Positions 17,494 to 25,051 of a stretch of 34,327 bases of DNA are shown piece after piece. Location of the stretch: assembly GCA_020029535.1 (NCBI GenBank), contig JAIBJM010000052.1:1-34327 (forward strand). The letters run 5' to 3'. This DNA comes from Gammaproteobacteria bacterium (lineage in GTDB: Bacteria > Pseudomonadota > Gammaproteobacteria > Steroidobacterales > Steroidobacteraceae). The notes below the pieces were generated by a model. The model made no database searches, was not told where the DNA came from, and saw nothing but the letters and a program-made list of their open reading frames with translations. Position numbers and translations under genes: made by a program. Position 1 is the stretch's first letter, and every line of letters begins with the position of its first letter.

Positions 17494-17536
17494 CTATTGA
17501 GACTTGCATAAATAGATGACAGCGCTCAGAGCGCCA
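17494..17536 (+). repeat. 43-bp direct repeat, left copy
   Basis: Perfectly identical to 19580-19622 in the same orientation; the flanking bases differ on both sides. It contains the palindrome GCGCTCAGAGCGC (17522-17534), two 6-bp arms around a single A. The copy lies between the deacetylase gene and the IS3-like remnant. It could be a recombination site, a duplicated target or a homologous arm; no recombinase gene is visible. Confidence 0.9.
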
Positions 17537-17589
17537 GTTCCGCCTGTTGCCAGAAGGCACGCACCAGCGTGGATCGGCGCGCCGTCCCC

Positions 17590-18182
17590 CCCGTGCGAAT
17601 GTGACGTGAGACACCTGACCTCAATAATTTAGAGTACAGGTAGGATCCACACATGACCATGCTATTGAACTCTGCGATGAATGTTACGCCGGCACTGCCG
17701 TCCTTCGAGGCCATCACGGAAGGAGCCCGTAGGGCGACTGGAGTGATGGCCTCGGGCGCGCCGCGTCCCGATCCAGAGGTTGTCGTGATTGCACGGCGCC
17801 GGCAATTCTCGGCGGCCGAGAAGCGACGCCTGGTGAATGAAGCCGAGCGCTGCAAGGCGCGCGGTGAGCTCGGTGCGTTCCTGCGTCGCGAGCGCATCTA
17901 TTCCTCGATGCTTGCGAGCTGGCGCAAGCAAATCGGTGCTGCAGATCGTGCGGTATTGGCTCCCAAGCGGCGTGGCCCGAAGCCAGACCTTGTGGCCCGG
18001 CAGAATGCAGCACTGAGTCGCGACATCGTACGTCTGCAGAAGAAACTGGAGCGCGCCGAACTGATCATCGATGCTCAAAAAAAAACTGTGCGCGGTACTC
18101 GGCCTGCCGACCTCGGACGACCGGAGCGAGAACGAGTGATGACCCTCGTCGCCGAACTGGCCCCTCGCATCGGCATGGAGGA
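17590..18182 (+). mobile_element. IS3-family insertion sequence remnant (left part only)
   Basis: The element holds a complete orfA and only the first few codons of orfB. Its left end probably lies near 17590-17610, upstream of orfA, where a GTGAGACACC stretch could be part of the terminal repeat. No inverted match to this stretch was found on the right, so the right end and nearly all of orfB are gone. The sequence turns abruptly AT-rich after about 18182, marking the deletion junction. The element is therefore immobile in its own right. Boundaries are approximate. Confidence 0.65.
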
Positions 18183-18222
18183 GCGCGTTGCTCTTAAATT
18201 AATAAAATATTTTCTTGCGTGA
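17653..18222 (+). pseudogene. IS3-family transposase OrfA joined in frame to truncated OrfB
   Basis: Start ATG 17653 has AGGA seven bases upstream. The N-terminal helix-turn-helix region (RRRQFSAAEKRRLVNEAERC, then LRRERIYSSMLASWRKQ) and a C-terminal leucine-zipper-like stretch ending ELIIDAQKK are typical IS3-family OrfA. Nine A residues (18077-18085) follow. Read as eight, the frame ends with the canonical OrfA tail LCAVLGLPTSDD and a stop at 18137-18139. Read as nine, it continues into the OrfB frame, MTLVAELAPRIGM, from ATG 18139. OrfB diverges after that and stops at 18222 in AT-rich DNA, so the DDE catalytic domain is absent. No transposase activity is expected. Confidence 0.75.
18077..18085 (+). 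promoter_or_regulatory. A9 slippery site between orfA and orfB
   Basis: A run of nine A sits exactly where IS3 elements place their programmed -1 frameshift. Eight A would give the normal OrfA tail, with OrfB in the -1 frame; nine gives a direct OrfA-OrfB fusion. Ribosomal or transcriptional slippage, or a homopolymer length error, are all possible. Confidence 0.6.
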
Positions 18223-18328
18223 CGATACACTTGAATTTGACTCTGCGCACAGAGAGCCTTATGTTTAGTAGCAGACTGTTGTTCGTCGACTATCAGATCG
18301 ATCGGACGGTTCACTTCGATCAACTTAT
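18183..18328 (+). other. AT-rich junction segment with possible gene-tail remnant
   Basis: This 146-bp stretch is visibly poorer in GC than everything around it. From 18198 one plus-strand frame is open without a start of its own at the junction and ends in TGA 18330-18332, forming an ATGA overlap with the glycosyltransferase start at 18329. Its last residues read LLFVDYQIDRTVHFDQLI. This pattern suits the tail of an upstream gene brought in together with the glycosyltransferase. An independent 23-codon reading frame from ATG 18261 is possible but unsupported. Confidence 0.4.
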
Positions 18329-19450
18329 ATGACGGCTGCGCTGTCCGTGTGTTTCGTTGGCTACTACAACCTGCCAATACTCGCGCGTGGTTTTGAAGAA
18401 CATCGCACGGGTGGCGAGGAAGTGCAGCAAACGCTGCTTGCGAAAGCGTTGGCGCAGCGCGGCTACCGGGCCAGCATGGTAGTTGCCGATTACGGTCAGC
18501 CGGACGGACAGCAATGGCACGGCGTTACCACCTACAAGACGTATGCGCCCGATGCCGGGCTGCCTGTAATTCGCTTTTTGCATCCGCGCTGGACTGCGCT
18601 CCATGCGGCATTGAAGCGTGCTGACGCCGACGTTTACTACGTTAGTCCTGCAAGTGCACAGCTCGGTCAGGTGGCGATGTTTGCCCGGCGACGAGGGCGG
18701 CGCGTAATCTTCCGCAGCGCGCACGACGCCAACTGCGACCCGGCCACGCTGATGATCAAATACTCGCGCGACCGCCGCTTGTACGAGTACGGGCTGCGCC
18801 ATGCCAACGTCATCCTTGCCCAAACCGCGATCCAGCAGAAGCTGCTTGCAAAGCATTATCGTCTGCCGAGTACCATTGCGGTAATGATGGTCGAGCCAGC
18901 GGCATGGGAGCTATCGTTCGAGCAGCGCGACGTCGATGTGCTGTGGGTCAATAACCTGCGTCGTTTCAAGCGACCGGAGCTGTATGTTGAACTCGCACGG
19001 CAGTTGCCGGACATGCGGCTGCACATGGTCGGCGGAGCCTTGCCGGGCTTTGCCGATGTCCATCAGGCGCTGTGCGCCGAACTCGGCTCAGTGCCGCAGC
19101 TCACATACCACGGTCCGGTGCCCTACCACGACGTAAACGACTTATACGAACGCGCGCGGGTATTCGTGAATACTTCGGACACGGAGGGCTTTCCGAACTC
19201 ATATCTTCAAGCATGGGTGCGCGGCGTGCCCGTGGTGGCATTCTTCGATCCGGATGACCTCATTGCCCGCGAGGGGCTCGGCGTCGCTGTTGCATCGCTG
19301 GCGGATATGCGCGCCGCGGTTGCGCGATTGCTGAGCGATCCGGCGCATTGGGCTGCGGTCAGCGCACGCTGCAAGTGGTTTATGCAGACGCATTACAATG
19401 AAGAGCGGATACTTGAACCCTACCTTAAGGCCATAGCGGACAACACATGA
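18329..19450 (+). CDS. GT4-family glycosyltransferase (paralog of 6533-7645, EX7Q motif)
   Basis: A 373-residue GT-B enzyme beginning SVCFVGYYNLPIL. It shares with the protein at 6533-7645 the segments GGEEVQQTLLA, RFLHPRWTA, DADVYYVSPAS, DANCDP with RDRRLYEYG, VLWVNNLRRFKRPE and GGALPGF. The donor motif is EGFPNSYLQ, again Gln for the second Glu. It lies inside the segment bracketed by the 43-bp repeats, behind a broken IS3 element and an AT-rich junction, yet has an intact frame and GC-rich codons like its neighbours. Likely role: a sugar transferase for the same or an alternative polysaccharide. Start ATG 18329 is supported by an ATGA overlap with the upstream open frame and by alignment with the paralog. 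Confidence 0.85.
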   Translation: MTAALSVCFVGYYNLPILARGFEEHRTGGEEVQQTLLAKALAQRGYRASMVVADYGQPDGQQWHGVTTYKTYAPDAGLPVIRFLHPRWTALHAALKRADADVYYVSPASAQLGQVAMFARRRGRRVIFRSAHDANCDPATLMIKYSRDRRLYEYGLRHANVILAQTAIQQKLLAKHYRLPSTIAVMMVEPAAWELSFEQRDVDVLWVNNLRRFKRPELYVELARQLPDMRLHMVGGALPGFADVHQALCAELGSVPQLTYHGPVPYHDVNDLYERARVFVNTSDTEGFPNSYLQAWVRGVPVVAFFDPDDLIAREGLGVAVASLADMRAAVARLLSDPAHWAAVSARCKWFMQTHYNEERILEPYLKAIADNT

Positions 19451-19575
19451 ATCAGCTGAATTGCACCCCGAACCGGGAATGTCTGGCCGTGCCCTGCTGC
19501 AGCCAGCAGACCGTTGAAAAGCGCGGTTTCAAAGCGGTTCTGATGCGTCCGAATACCATTTCCTCATTGGTTTAG
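19447..19575 (+). CDS. Possible 42-residue ORF or truncated gene start
   Basis: ATG 19447 overlaps the glycosyltransferase stop by four bases (ATGA) and the frame closes with TAG at 19573-19575, five bases before the right 43-bp repeat. The peptide has five Cys in its first half, including VPCC, and resembles nothing I recognise. Given the overlap, it may be the 5' end of a gene cut off at the repeat junction rather than a genuine small protein. Confidence 0.3.
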   Translation: MNQLNCTPNRECLAVPCCSQQTVEKRGFKAVLMRPNTISSLV

Positions 19576-19579
19576 CCGC

Positions 19580-19622
19580 CTATTGAGACTTGCATAAATA
19601 GATGACAGCGCTCAGAGCGCCA
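19580..19622 (+). repeat. 43-bp direct repeat, right copy
   Basis: Identical to 17494-17536 and in the same orientation, including the GCGCTCAGAGCGC palindrome (19608-19620). Together the copies bracket 2,043 bp holding the IS remnant and the glycosyltransferase. The right copy abuts an orphan glycosyltransferase C-terminus, suggesting that recombination at this repeat removed the rest of that gene. Confidence 0.9.
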
Positions 19623-19629
19623 TGCGGGC

Positions 19630-19755
19630 ATGACGAATACTGCTGTCACCGATCAGGGCATGGCGGCACGCCGTTGGGTCGAGTCTCACTTTTCGGCCGG
19701 GCCTTATCTTGAACGCATCAAGCGCCTCTATGATGAAGAGCTTCTGCGCGACTGA
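19630..19755 (+). pseudogene. Orphan C-terminal fragment of a glycosyltransferase
   Basis: A 41-codon frame ending at TGA 19753-19755 encodes GMAARRWVESHFSAGPYLER, then IKRLYDEELLRD. The pattern of Gly, Ala-Arg-Arg, Val-Glu, Phe-Ser and a final Leu-Tyr helix is that of the last helix of GT4 enzymes. No domain precedes it; the right 43-bp repeat begins 50 bp upstream and stops interrupt the frame there. It is probably the end of a gene whose 5' part was lost. It overlaps the flippase 3' end (opposite strand) by 28 bp. Confidence 0.5.
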
Positions 19756-21191
19756 AAGCTGCCTATCATCCGCCGGCAGTCATGGAGGACAGCCTTGATT
19801 TCCAGTGAGCCGAAGAAATGAAGAAGCGCAACATATGCGGCGACGTACACGGCCGCGCTGACTGACGCTGTCAACAGGTCCATGATCCCCGCATGCGCGG
19901 GTAAAGCCAACAGGGGGATGGGCACGATGGCCGCAAGTATTACCCTGAGCAATACGTGCAGGTTCGCCGCCTGGGCTATACGCGTTCGCGTTGCACGGGC
20001 AACTCTGTGTGCGTAATAGCCAAATACCACGAGTTGGGTGACGACCAATGCGATGACGGCGCCTGTAATTCCGATCCGAGGCAGCAGTGTGAGCAGCAGT
20101 CCCAAATTTACGGCCGTACCCAGGATGGAACCACGAACGAACGTTGTCGTGATTCCCAGCAGTCGTAGCGCCACCCCAAAGTCAACGGTATCGCTCAGGA
20201 TTGCCAGCAGGTAGACCTGGAATACCACTACTGCTGGAAGGTAGTTTTCCGAGAACAGCGTGACCACGAACAGTTCAGCGTAGCGTGCAAGCAGGACGCC
20301 AACCGGCACCAGCATCATCGCGAACAGGGCATTCGAACGATACCAGAGAGCGAGTGACACGCTGTTCGTGTCGCCACCGCTGTCCTTGGCCATTCGTGGC
20401 AGGATGGCGTCCGAGACCGAGTTCCTGGCTTCATAGAGAACCGGGACCGCGTATGTACCGATGGAGTACTGCGCAAGTCCGGTCGGACCGATCATGCGGG
20501 CGATCAAGATGTTGCCAATATACCGATTGAAGATGGCAACCATCCGGGAGGCTCCAAGTGGCAGGCAGTATCGGAATTGAGCCTTCCACAAATCGTCCCT
20601 GCTGGAGGATTCTTTTCTGGACAGGCGGCGCCAGGCAATTGCGCATGCGATCAGTCTTGTGGCTTCCATGGCGAGCAGCCAGTTGATGATGTCGGTAACG
20701 CTATGAGTGACTGCGGCAACGATCAGAATCACGCAAAGACGCACTATCAGGCGTCCCGAGGTGTAGGCGAACGCCGCGCTTGTTCGCTGCTGACTAATCC
20801 AGAGGAACTCCCAGAAATCCACATTTACGCAGAACAGTGTGTAGATGAGGATCTGCGCGCCATATTGTCCAAGGATGTGGCCGTTCAGTGCCCAGTTCAG
20901 GATCCAGAGCCCGCCGCAGATGGTGACGCTGGAAACGGCAGTCGCCAGTACGGTTTGGCGCACCAGCAACCAGGTGTGGCCCGGAAACGCGGGCACGAAG
21001 TACATCAGGCTCTGGTTGAACGCGAAGCTCGTGATTGGAAGCAGCACGCTGATGTAAACGAGGAATTCGCGATAGGTGCCGAACTCTTCGACGCTGAGCA
21101 GTCGGACCAGCAGGATCGGCCCGATCATCATCAGCGCCGTGTTGCTGATGCGCATGAAGAGTATCACCAGGGCGGTGCGCGAGAGGCTCAT
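19728..21191 (-). CDS. Oligosaccharide flippase (Wzx-like, MOP superfamily)
   Basis: A 487-residue membrane protein with about fourteen hydrophobic segments and the N-terminal layout of Wzx flippases: SNTALMMIGPILLVRLLS then EEFGTYREFLVY. An amphipathic FRYCLPLGASRMVAIFNRYI segment near the middle and GPTGLAQYSIG begin the second half. It would move undecaprenyl-linked repeat units to the periplasm for the Wzy-like polymerase encoded at 7642-8982. The last residues (QSRRSSSS) lie over the opposite-strand glycosyltransferase remnant and look like an altered tail. ATG 21191 overlaps the stop of an upstream open frame by four bases, implying it was once second in an operon. It is separated from the other assembly genes by the plus-strand module. 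Confidence 0.82.
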   Translation of the reverse strand: MSLSRTALVILFMRISNTALMMIGPILLVRLLSVEEFGTYREFLVYISVLLPITSFAFNQSLMYFVPAFPGHTWLLVRQTVLATAVSSVTICGGLWILNWALNGHILGQYGAQILIYTLFCVNVDFWEFLWISQQRTSAAFAYTSGRLIVRLCVILIVAAVTHSVTDIINWLLAMEATRLIACAIAWRRLSRKESSSRDDLWKAQFRYCLPLGASRMVAIFNRYIGNILIARMIGPTGLAQYSIGTYAVPVLYEARNSVSDAILPRMAKDSGGDTNSVSLALWYRSNALFAMMLVPVGVLLARYAELFVVTLFSENYLPAVVVFQVYLLAILSDTVDFGVALRLLGITTTFVRGSILGTAVNLGLLLTLLPRIGITGAVIALVVTQLVVFGYYAHRVARATRTRIAQAANLHVLLRVILAAIVPIPLLALPAHAGIMDLLTASVSAAVYVAAYVALLHFFGSLEIKAVLHDCRRMIGSFQSRRSSSS

Positions 21192-21450
21192 GATTCCGGT
21201 CCGTCAGCAGTTTTAAATGGATCAGGCAAGACCCATGAGTCAAGCATGTGGCCGTCGTACGCGAACGGCTGAAACCGGAAGCTTTGGCGCATGCGCTGCA
21301 AATCTTGAGTGACGCTGTTCGAGAAGATATCGTTAAATTCGCGAAGGCATCTTGAATTTGCTGCTTCCTCGATGTGGCTCAGGCTCTCATCGGAACACGC
21401 GCTGAATGGTATGGCGATTTGATCTCGGCGTCGATGCGGAAGTGCGGGAT
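21188..21450 (-). pseudogene. Tail of a broken gene upstream of the flippase
   Basis: An open minus-strand frame ends in TGA at 21190-21188, overlapping the flippase start as ATGA. Its last 80 or so residues look like real protein (RDQIAIPFSA, then LREFNDIFSNSVTQDLQRMR and DGHMLDSWVLPDPF). Further upstream (to 21577) the same frame becomes Arg/Gly/Ala-rich and unlike a natural protein. RDQIAIPF weakly recalls the RDQLSFPY motif of TOD1/MUCI70-type glycosyltransferases, but this is only a suggestion. I read it as the 3' remnant of a gene whose front was deleted. The left limit given is an estimate. Confidence 0.4.
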
Positions 21451-21758
21451 GCGCGCCGGTCGTACCCTTGCGCTGCCGAAGCGGGCCTGCTGAGCTGTTG
21501 AAGCAACGACGCGCGGCCACATTCTCGTGGCTACCCGATGCCCCTGCTCTGGCAGCACCGTCCGGATAACGCAACAACGGGCGAGTCGGCCTTGATCGTA
21601 GGGTACTATTGGACGATCAGTGTCTTGATGCGAAGGTTCCCGGTAGCGGGCAGCTTGCCGGCGCGTGGGTCCAATGAGTGCCAGGAACGGGTTGAAGCTG
21701 CGTCCACGTGGGCATGCATGACAACAGAATTGAAGTCATGAGCGCCGGAAAAATCCCA
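21451..21758. other. Boundary region between polysaccharide locus and lepA
   Basis: This 308-bp gap holds no gene I can support. The part near 21451-21577 is possibly decayed coding sequence of the broken gene on the minus strand. The part nearest lepA must contain the promoter for the housekeeping operon; a TACTAT hexamer at 21604-21609 could be a -10 box, but no matching -35 is evident. No terminator hairpin was seen. Confidence 0.35.
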
Positions 21759-23558
21759 ATGGAATCAATGTTTATACGCAATTTCTCGATCATCGCTCAC
21801 GTGGATCATGGCAAGTCGACGCTGGCGGATCGCCTGATCCAGCTCTGCGGCGGCCTCGAAGAGCGCGAGATGCAGTCGCAGGTGCTCGACTCGATGGAGC
21901 TGGAGCGCGAGCGCGGCATCACCATCAAGGCGCAGAGCGTCACGCTGCACTACGTCGCCCGTGACGGCGAGCGCTACCAGCTGAATCTGATCGACACTCC
22001 GGGGCACGTCGATTTCTCGTATGAAGTCTCGCGCAGCCTGGCGGCCTGCGATGGCGCGCTGCTGGTGGTCGATGCCTCGCAGGGCGTTGAGGCCCAGAGC
22101 GTGGCCAACTGCCACACCGCGGTGGAGCAGGGTCTGGAAGTGCTGCCGGTGATCAACAAGATCGATCTGCCTTCGGCCGATCCCGACCGGGTGATGAAGG
22201 AGATCGAGGAAATCATCGGCATCGAGGCGCACGATGCCATGCGCGTCAGCGCCAAGACCGGCGAGGGCGTGCCCGATCTGCTGGAAGCCATCATCCAGCG
22301 CATCCCGGCACCCAAGGGTGATCCGCAGGCACCACTGCAGGCGCTGATCGTCGATTCCTGGTTCGACAACTATGTCGGCGTCGTGTCGCTGGTGCGCGTG
22401 GTCAATGGCACGCTGCGCACCGGCGAGAAAATCCGCGTCATGTCCACCGGGCGCAGCCACACCATCGACAAGCTGGGCCGTTTCACGCCCAAGTCGGTGG
22501 TGCTGCGCGAGCTGTCGGCGGGCGAGGTGGGTTTTGTCATCGCCGGCATCAAGGAGATCGATGGTGCTCCGGTGGGCGACACCATTACCGCTGAATCGCG
22601 TCAGGCGGCGGCGCCGCTGCCGGGTTTCAAGCAGGTACAGCCGCGCGTGTTCGCCGGCGTGTTTCCGGTCAACTCCGAAGACTATGAAAGCTTCCGCGAC
22701 GCGCTGTCCAAGCTGAAGCTCAACGATTCGGCCCTGCATTACGAGCCCGAGGTTTCCACCGCACTGGGCTTCGGGTTCCGCTGCGGTTTTCTCGGCCTGT
22801 TGCACATGGACATCGTGCAGGAGCGGCTGGAGCGCGAATACCAACTGGACCTGATCACCAGCGCGCCGACGGTGGTGTACGAGGTGGCCTGCACCGATGG
22901 TGAGGTGCTGCACATCGACAGTCCGTCCAAGCTCCCGCCGCCGGACAAGATCGCCGAGATCCGCGAACCCATCATCACCGCCAGCATCCTGGTGCCGCCC
23001 GATCATGTGGGCGCGGTGCTGGGGTTGTGCAGCGAGAAGCGCGGCGTGCAGCAGAAGATGCAGTTCCTCGCTACGCAGGTGTCGTTGCAGTACCAGCTGC
23101 CGCTGGCCGAAGTGGTGCTGGACTTCTTCGATCGCCTGAAGTCCGCCAGTCGCGGCTACGCCTCGTTCGACTATGAATTCAGCCATTTCCAGAATGCACC
23201 GCTGGTCAAGCTGGATATCCTGATCAACGGCGACAAGGTGGACGCGCTGGCGCTGATCGCGCATCGCGACAACGCCTACCAGCGCGGCCGCGAGCTGGTC
23301 GACAAGATGCAGGAGCTGATTCCGCGCCAGATGTTCGAGGTGGCGGTGCAGGCGGCCATCGGCAGTCACGTGATCGCGCGCGCCACCGTCAAGGCGCTGC
23401 GCAAGAATGTGCTGGCCAAGTGTTACGGTGGCGATATCAGCCGCAAGCGCAAGCTGCTCGAGAAACAGAAAGAAGGCAAGAAACGCATGAAGCAGGTGGG
23501 CTCGGTGGATATCCCGCAGGAAGCCTTCCTCGCCGTGCTCCAGGTGGGACGCAAGTAA
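21759..23558 (+). CDS. lepA: Elongation factor 4 (LepA), ribosome-associated GTPase
   Basis: 599 residues from ATG 21759, the same length as E. coli LepA. G1 is [10 protein letters not shown]3 DTPGHVDF and G4 NKID, with the effector region [14 protein letters not shown]-like domains follow, then the LepA-specific C-terminal domain ending [20 protein letters not shown] with [10 protein letters not shown]. The protein back-translocates or remodels stalled ribosomes and supports initiation. ATG 21738, ATG 21768 and GTG 21708 are also in frame; 21759 was chosen because GGAA lies eight bases upstream and the length fits. It is the first gene of the coupled housekeeping operon and its stop overlaps the lepB start (TAATG). 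Confidence 0.98.
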   Translation: MESMFIRNFSIIAHVDHGKSTLADRLIQLCGGLEEREMQSQVLDSMELERERGITIKAQSVTLHYVARDGERYQLNLIDTPGHVDFSYEVSRSLAACDGALLVVDASQGVEAQSVANCHTAVEQGLEVLPVINKIDLPSADPDRVMKEIEEIIGIEAHDAMRVSAKTGEGVPDLLEAIIQRIPAPKGDPQAPLQALIVDSWFDNYVGVVSLVRVVNGTLRTGEKIRVMSTGRSHTIDKLGRFTPKSVVLRELSAGEVGFVIAGIKEIDGAPVGDTITAESRQAAAPLPGFKQVQPRVFAGVFPVNSEDYESFRDALSKLKLNDSALHYEPEVSTALGFGFRCGFLGLLHMDIVQERLEREYQLDLITSAPTVVYEVACTDGEVLHIDSPSKLPPPDKIAEIREPIITASILVPPDHVGAVLGLCSEKRGVQQKMQFLATQVSLQYQLPLAEVVLDFFDRLKSASRGYASFDYEFSHFQNAPLVKLDILINGDKVDALALIAHRDNAYQRGRELVDKMQELIPRQMFEVAVQAAIGSHVIARATVKALRKNVLAKCYGGDISRKRKLLEKQKEGKKRMKQVGSVDIPQEAFLAVLQVGRK

Positions 23559-24637
23559 TGCTGACACAGATCCTCGGAATCCTGACCATCATTGCCGTGC
23601 CGGTGGCGGCCATCGTCATCGTCGACGACTGGTTACTGCGTCCGCGCCGGCAGCTGTCGAATCCGGGCGCGACCGATCCGCGCTGGCTGGCACTGCTGTA
23701 CCAGGCGCTGCCGGTGCTGCTGTTCGTCGCCGTGGTGCGCATGCTGATGTCGGAGCGTCTGGACTTCAGCCTGGTGCTGGTGCTGGCGGTGGCGGTGGCG
23801 GCCGTGGTGTGGCTGCTGGACAGGCTGCTGCTGGAGCCGATGCGGCGTCGTTATGCTGCGACCCAGGGCCGCCCGGTGGAGGTGGCGACGCTGCCGGTCA
23901 CCGTCGATTACGCACGCAGTTTTCTGCCGGTAATGCTGGTGGTGCTGGTGGTGCGCTCGTTCATCTTCGAACCGTTCCGCATTCCCTCGGATTCGATGAT
24001 GCCGACGCTGCTGGATGGCGACTTCATCGCCGTCAACAAGTTTGCCTACGGATTGCGGCTGCCGGTGCTGAACAGCAAGGTGGTGCCGGTGGGGGAACCG
24101 CAGCGTGGCGATGTGGTGGTGTTCCGCTATCCGCCCGATCCGGCGGTCAATTACGTCAAGCGCCTGGTCGGCTTGCCCGGCGATCGCGTGCAGGTGATCA
24201 ACGATCAGCTGGTGATCAACGGCCAGCCGGTGACGCTGGAAGACAATGGCCGCTATCAGGACGGCTGCTACGCCAACATGCGGCTGGCCACCGAGCAGCT
24301 GGGCGAGCATCGCCATCAGACGCTGTCCTGTCACACGCCCGGCGATCTGATGGCGCCGCCGGCGCAATCCTGCGGCCGCAGTATCGGACGCAGCTACCTG
24401 TGCAGCGAAGACGGCCCCCCGGAACTCGCCGATCGCAGCGACTTTTCCGAGACCGTGGTGCCTGCCGGCAACTATCTGATGATCGGCGACAACCGTGACA
24501 ACAGCGCCGACAGCCGTTACTGGGGTTTCGTCCCCGAGAGCCATCTGGTCGGCAAGGCGACGCGAATCTGGTTCAATTGGGATCTGCAGCGCGACGGTGG
24601 GCCGAACTGGGGCCGCATCGGTCGCCGCATCGACTAG
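23558..24637 (+). CDS. lepB: Signal peptidase I
   Basis: A 359-residue inner-membrane serine protease that cleaves signal peptides from exported proteins. Three or four hydrophobic segments precede the catalytic region. The nucleophile Ser is in PSDSMMPTL, the general base Lys in NYVKRLVGLPGD, and box E is GDNRDNSADSRYWG. The periplasmic insert between box D and box E is long and carries four Cys (GCYA, LSCH, SCGR, LCSE), which could form disulfides; E. coli LepB has one disulfide there. ATG 23558 shares a base with the lepA TAA. LepB would process the secreted proteins of the neighbouring polysaccharide locus along with all others. Confidence 0.97.
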   Translation: MLTQILGILTIIAVPVAAIVIVDDWLLRPRRQLSNPGATDPRWLALLYQALPVLLFVAVVRMLMSERLDFSLVLVLAVAVAAVVWLLDRLLLEPMRRRYAATQGRPVEVATLPVTVDYARSFLPVMLVVLVVRSFIFEPFRIPSDSMMPTLLDGDFIAVNKFAYGLRLPVLNSKVVPVGEPQRGDVVVFRYPPDPAVNYVKRLVGLPGDRVQVINDQLVINGQPVTLEDNGRYQDGCYANMRLATEQLGEHRHQTLSCHTPGDLMAPPAQSCGRSIGRSYLCSEDGPPELADRSDFSETVVPAGNYLMIGDNRDNSADSRYWGFVPESHLVGKATRIWFNWDLQRDGGPNWGRIGRRID

Positions 24638-24669
24638 GCTAGGGCTTGGGGCCGAAAAGGGGTTCGACT

Positions 24670-25032
24670 ATGCGCAAGTCTCAACGTGGCGTGACCTTTC
24701 TGGGTTGGCTGATCCTGCTGCTGCCGGTGGCCATCCTGCTCTATGCCGGCATCCGGCTGACGCCCATCTACCTCAACTATCTGGCAGTGGCGCGCTCTCT
24801 GGAGCAGGTGGGCAACGAGTTTGCCGGCGAGGAACAACTCAATCCGGGCGCCGTGCGGGTGTCGCTGGAGAAGCGCTTCGACATCGAAGGCATCAACCAT
24901 CCCACCATCAAGGAAATCGATGTCCACCGTTCGGACGAGGGTTGGGTGGCCATTGCCGATTATGAAGAAGTGGCGCCGCTGTTCGGCAATGTCTCGCTGC
25001 TGATCCAGTTCCACAAGCAGGTCCTGCTCTAG
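24670..25032 (+). CDS. DUF4845 membrane-anchored protein
   Basis: A 120-residue protein of unknown function conserved between lepB and rnc in many proteobacteria. A short basic N-terminus (RKSQRG) precedes one membrane segment (TFLGWLILLLPVAILLYAGI), and about 85 soluble residues, likely periplasmic, follow with the conserved GINHPTIKEI and a final LLIQFHKQV strand. ATG 24670 has AAGGGG nine to ten bases upstream; upstream in-frame GTG/ATG codons are less likely. The TFLGW segment recalls type IV pilin-like N-termini, but no prepilin cleavage site is convincing. Confidence 0.85.
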   Translation: MRKSQRGVTFLGWLILLLPVAILLYAGIRLTPIYLNYLAVARSLEQVGNEFAGEEQLNPGAVRVSLEKRFDIEGINHPTIKEIDVHRSDEGWVAIADYEEVAPLFGNVSLLIQFHKQVLL

Positions 25033-25051
25033 GGCCTGCATCGATGTCGCG

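Noticed and set aside
17522-17534. Palindrome GCGCTCAGAGCGC as an intrinsic terminator of the deacetylase gene
   Set aside because: One-base spacer between perfect arms and no following T run; better viewed as part of the repeated element.
17526-17897. Minus-strand 123-codon frame over the IS remnant
   Set aside because: Lies antisense to orfA with Arg/Ser-rich composition; its tail overlaps the repeat by chance.
17494-19622. 43-bp repeats as IS3 target-site duplication
   Set aside because: IS3-family duplications are 3-5 bp, and the IS right end is missing, so the repeats cannot be its insertion footprint.
20577-21272. 231-codon plus-strand frame over the flippase
   Set aside because: Antisense shadow of the membrane protein; polar, repetitive composition without domain features.
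21765-23567. 600-codon open frame antisense to lepA
   Set aside because: It mirrors lepA exactly, is His/Gln/Arg-rich with no domain sense, and is the usual shadow produced by strong GC third-position bias.
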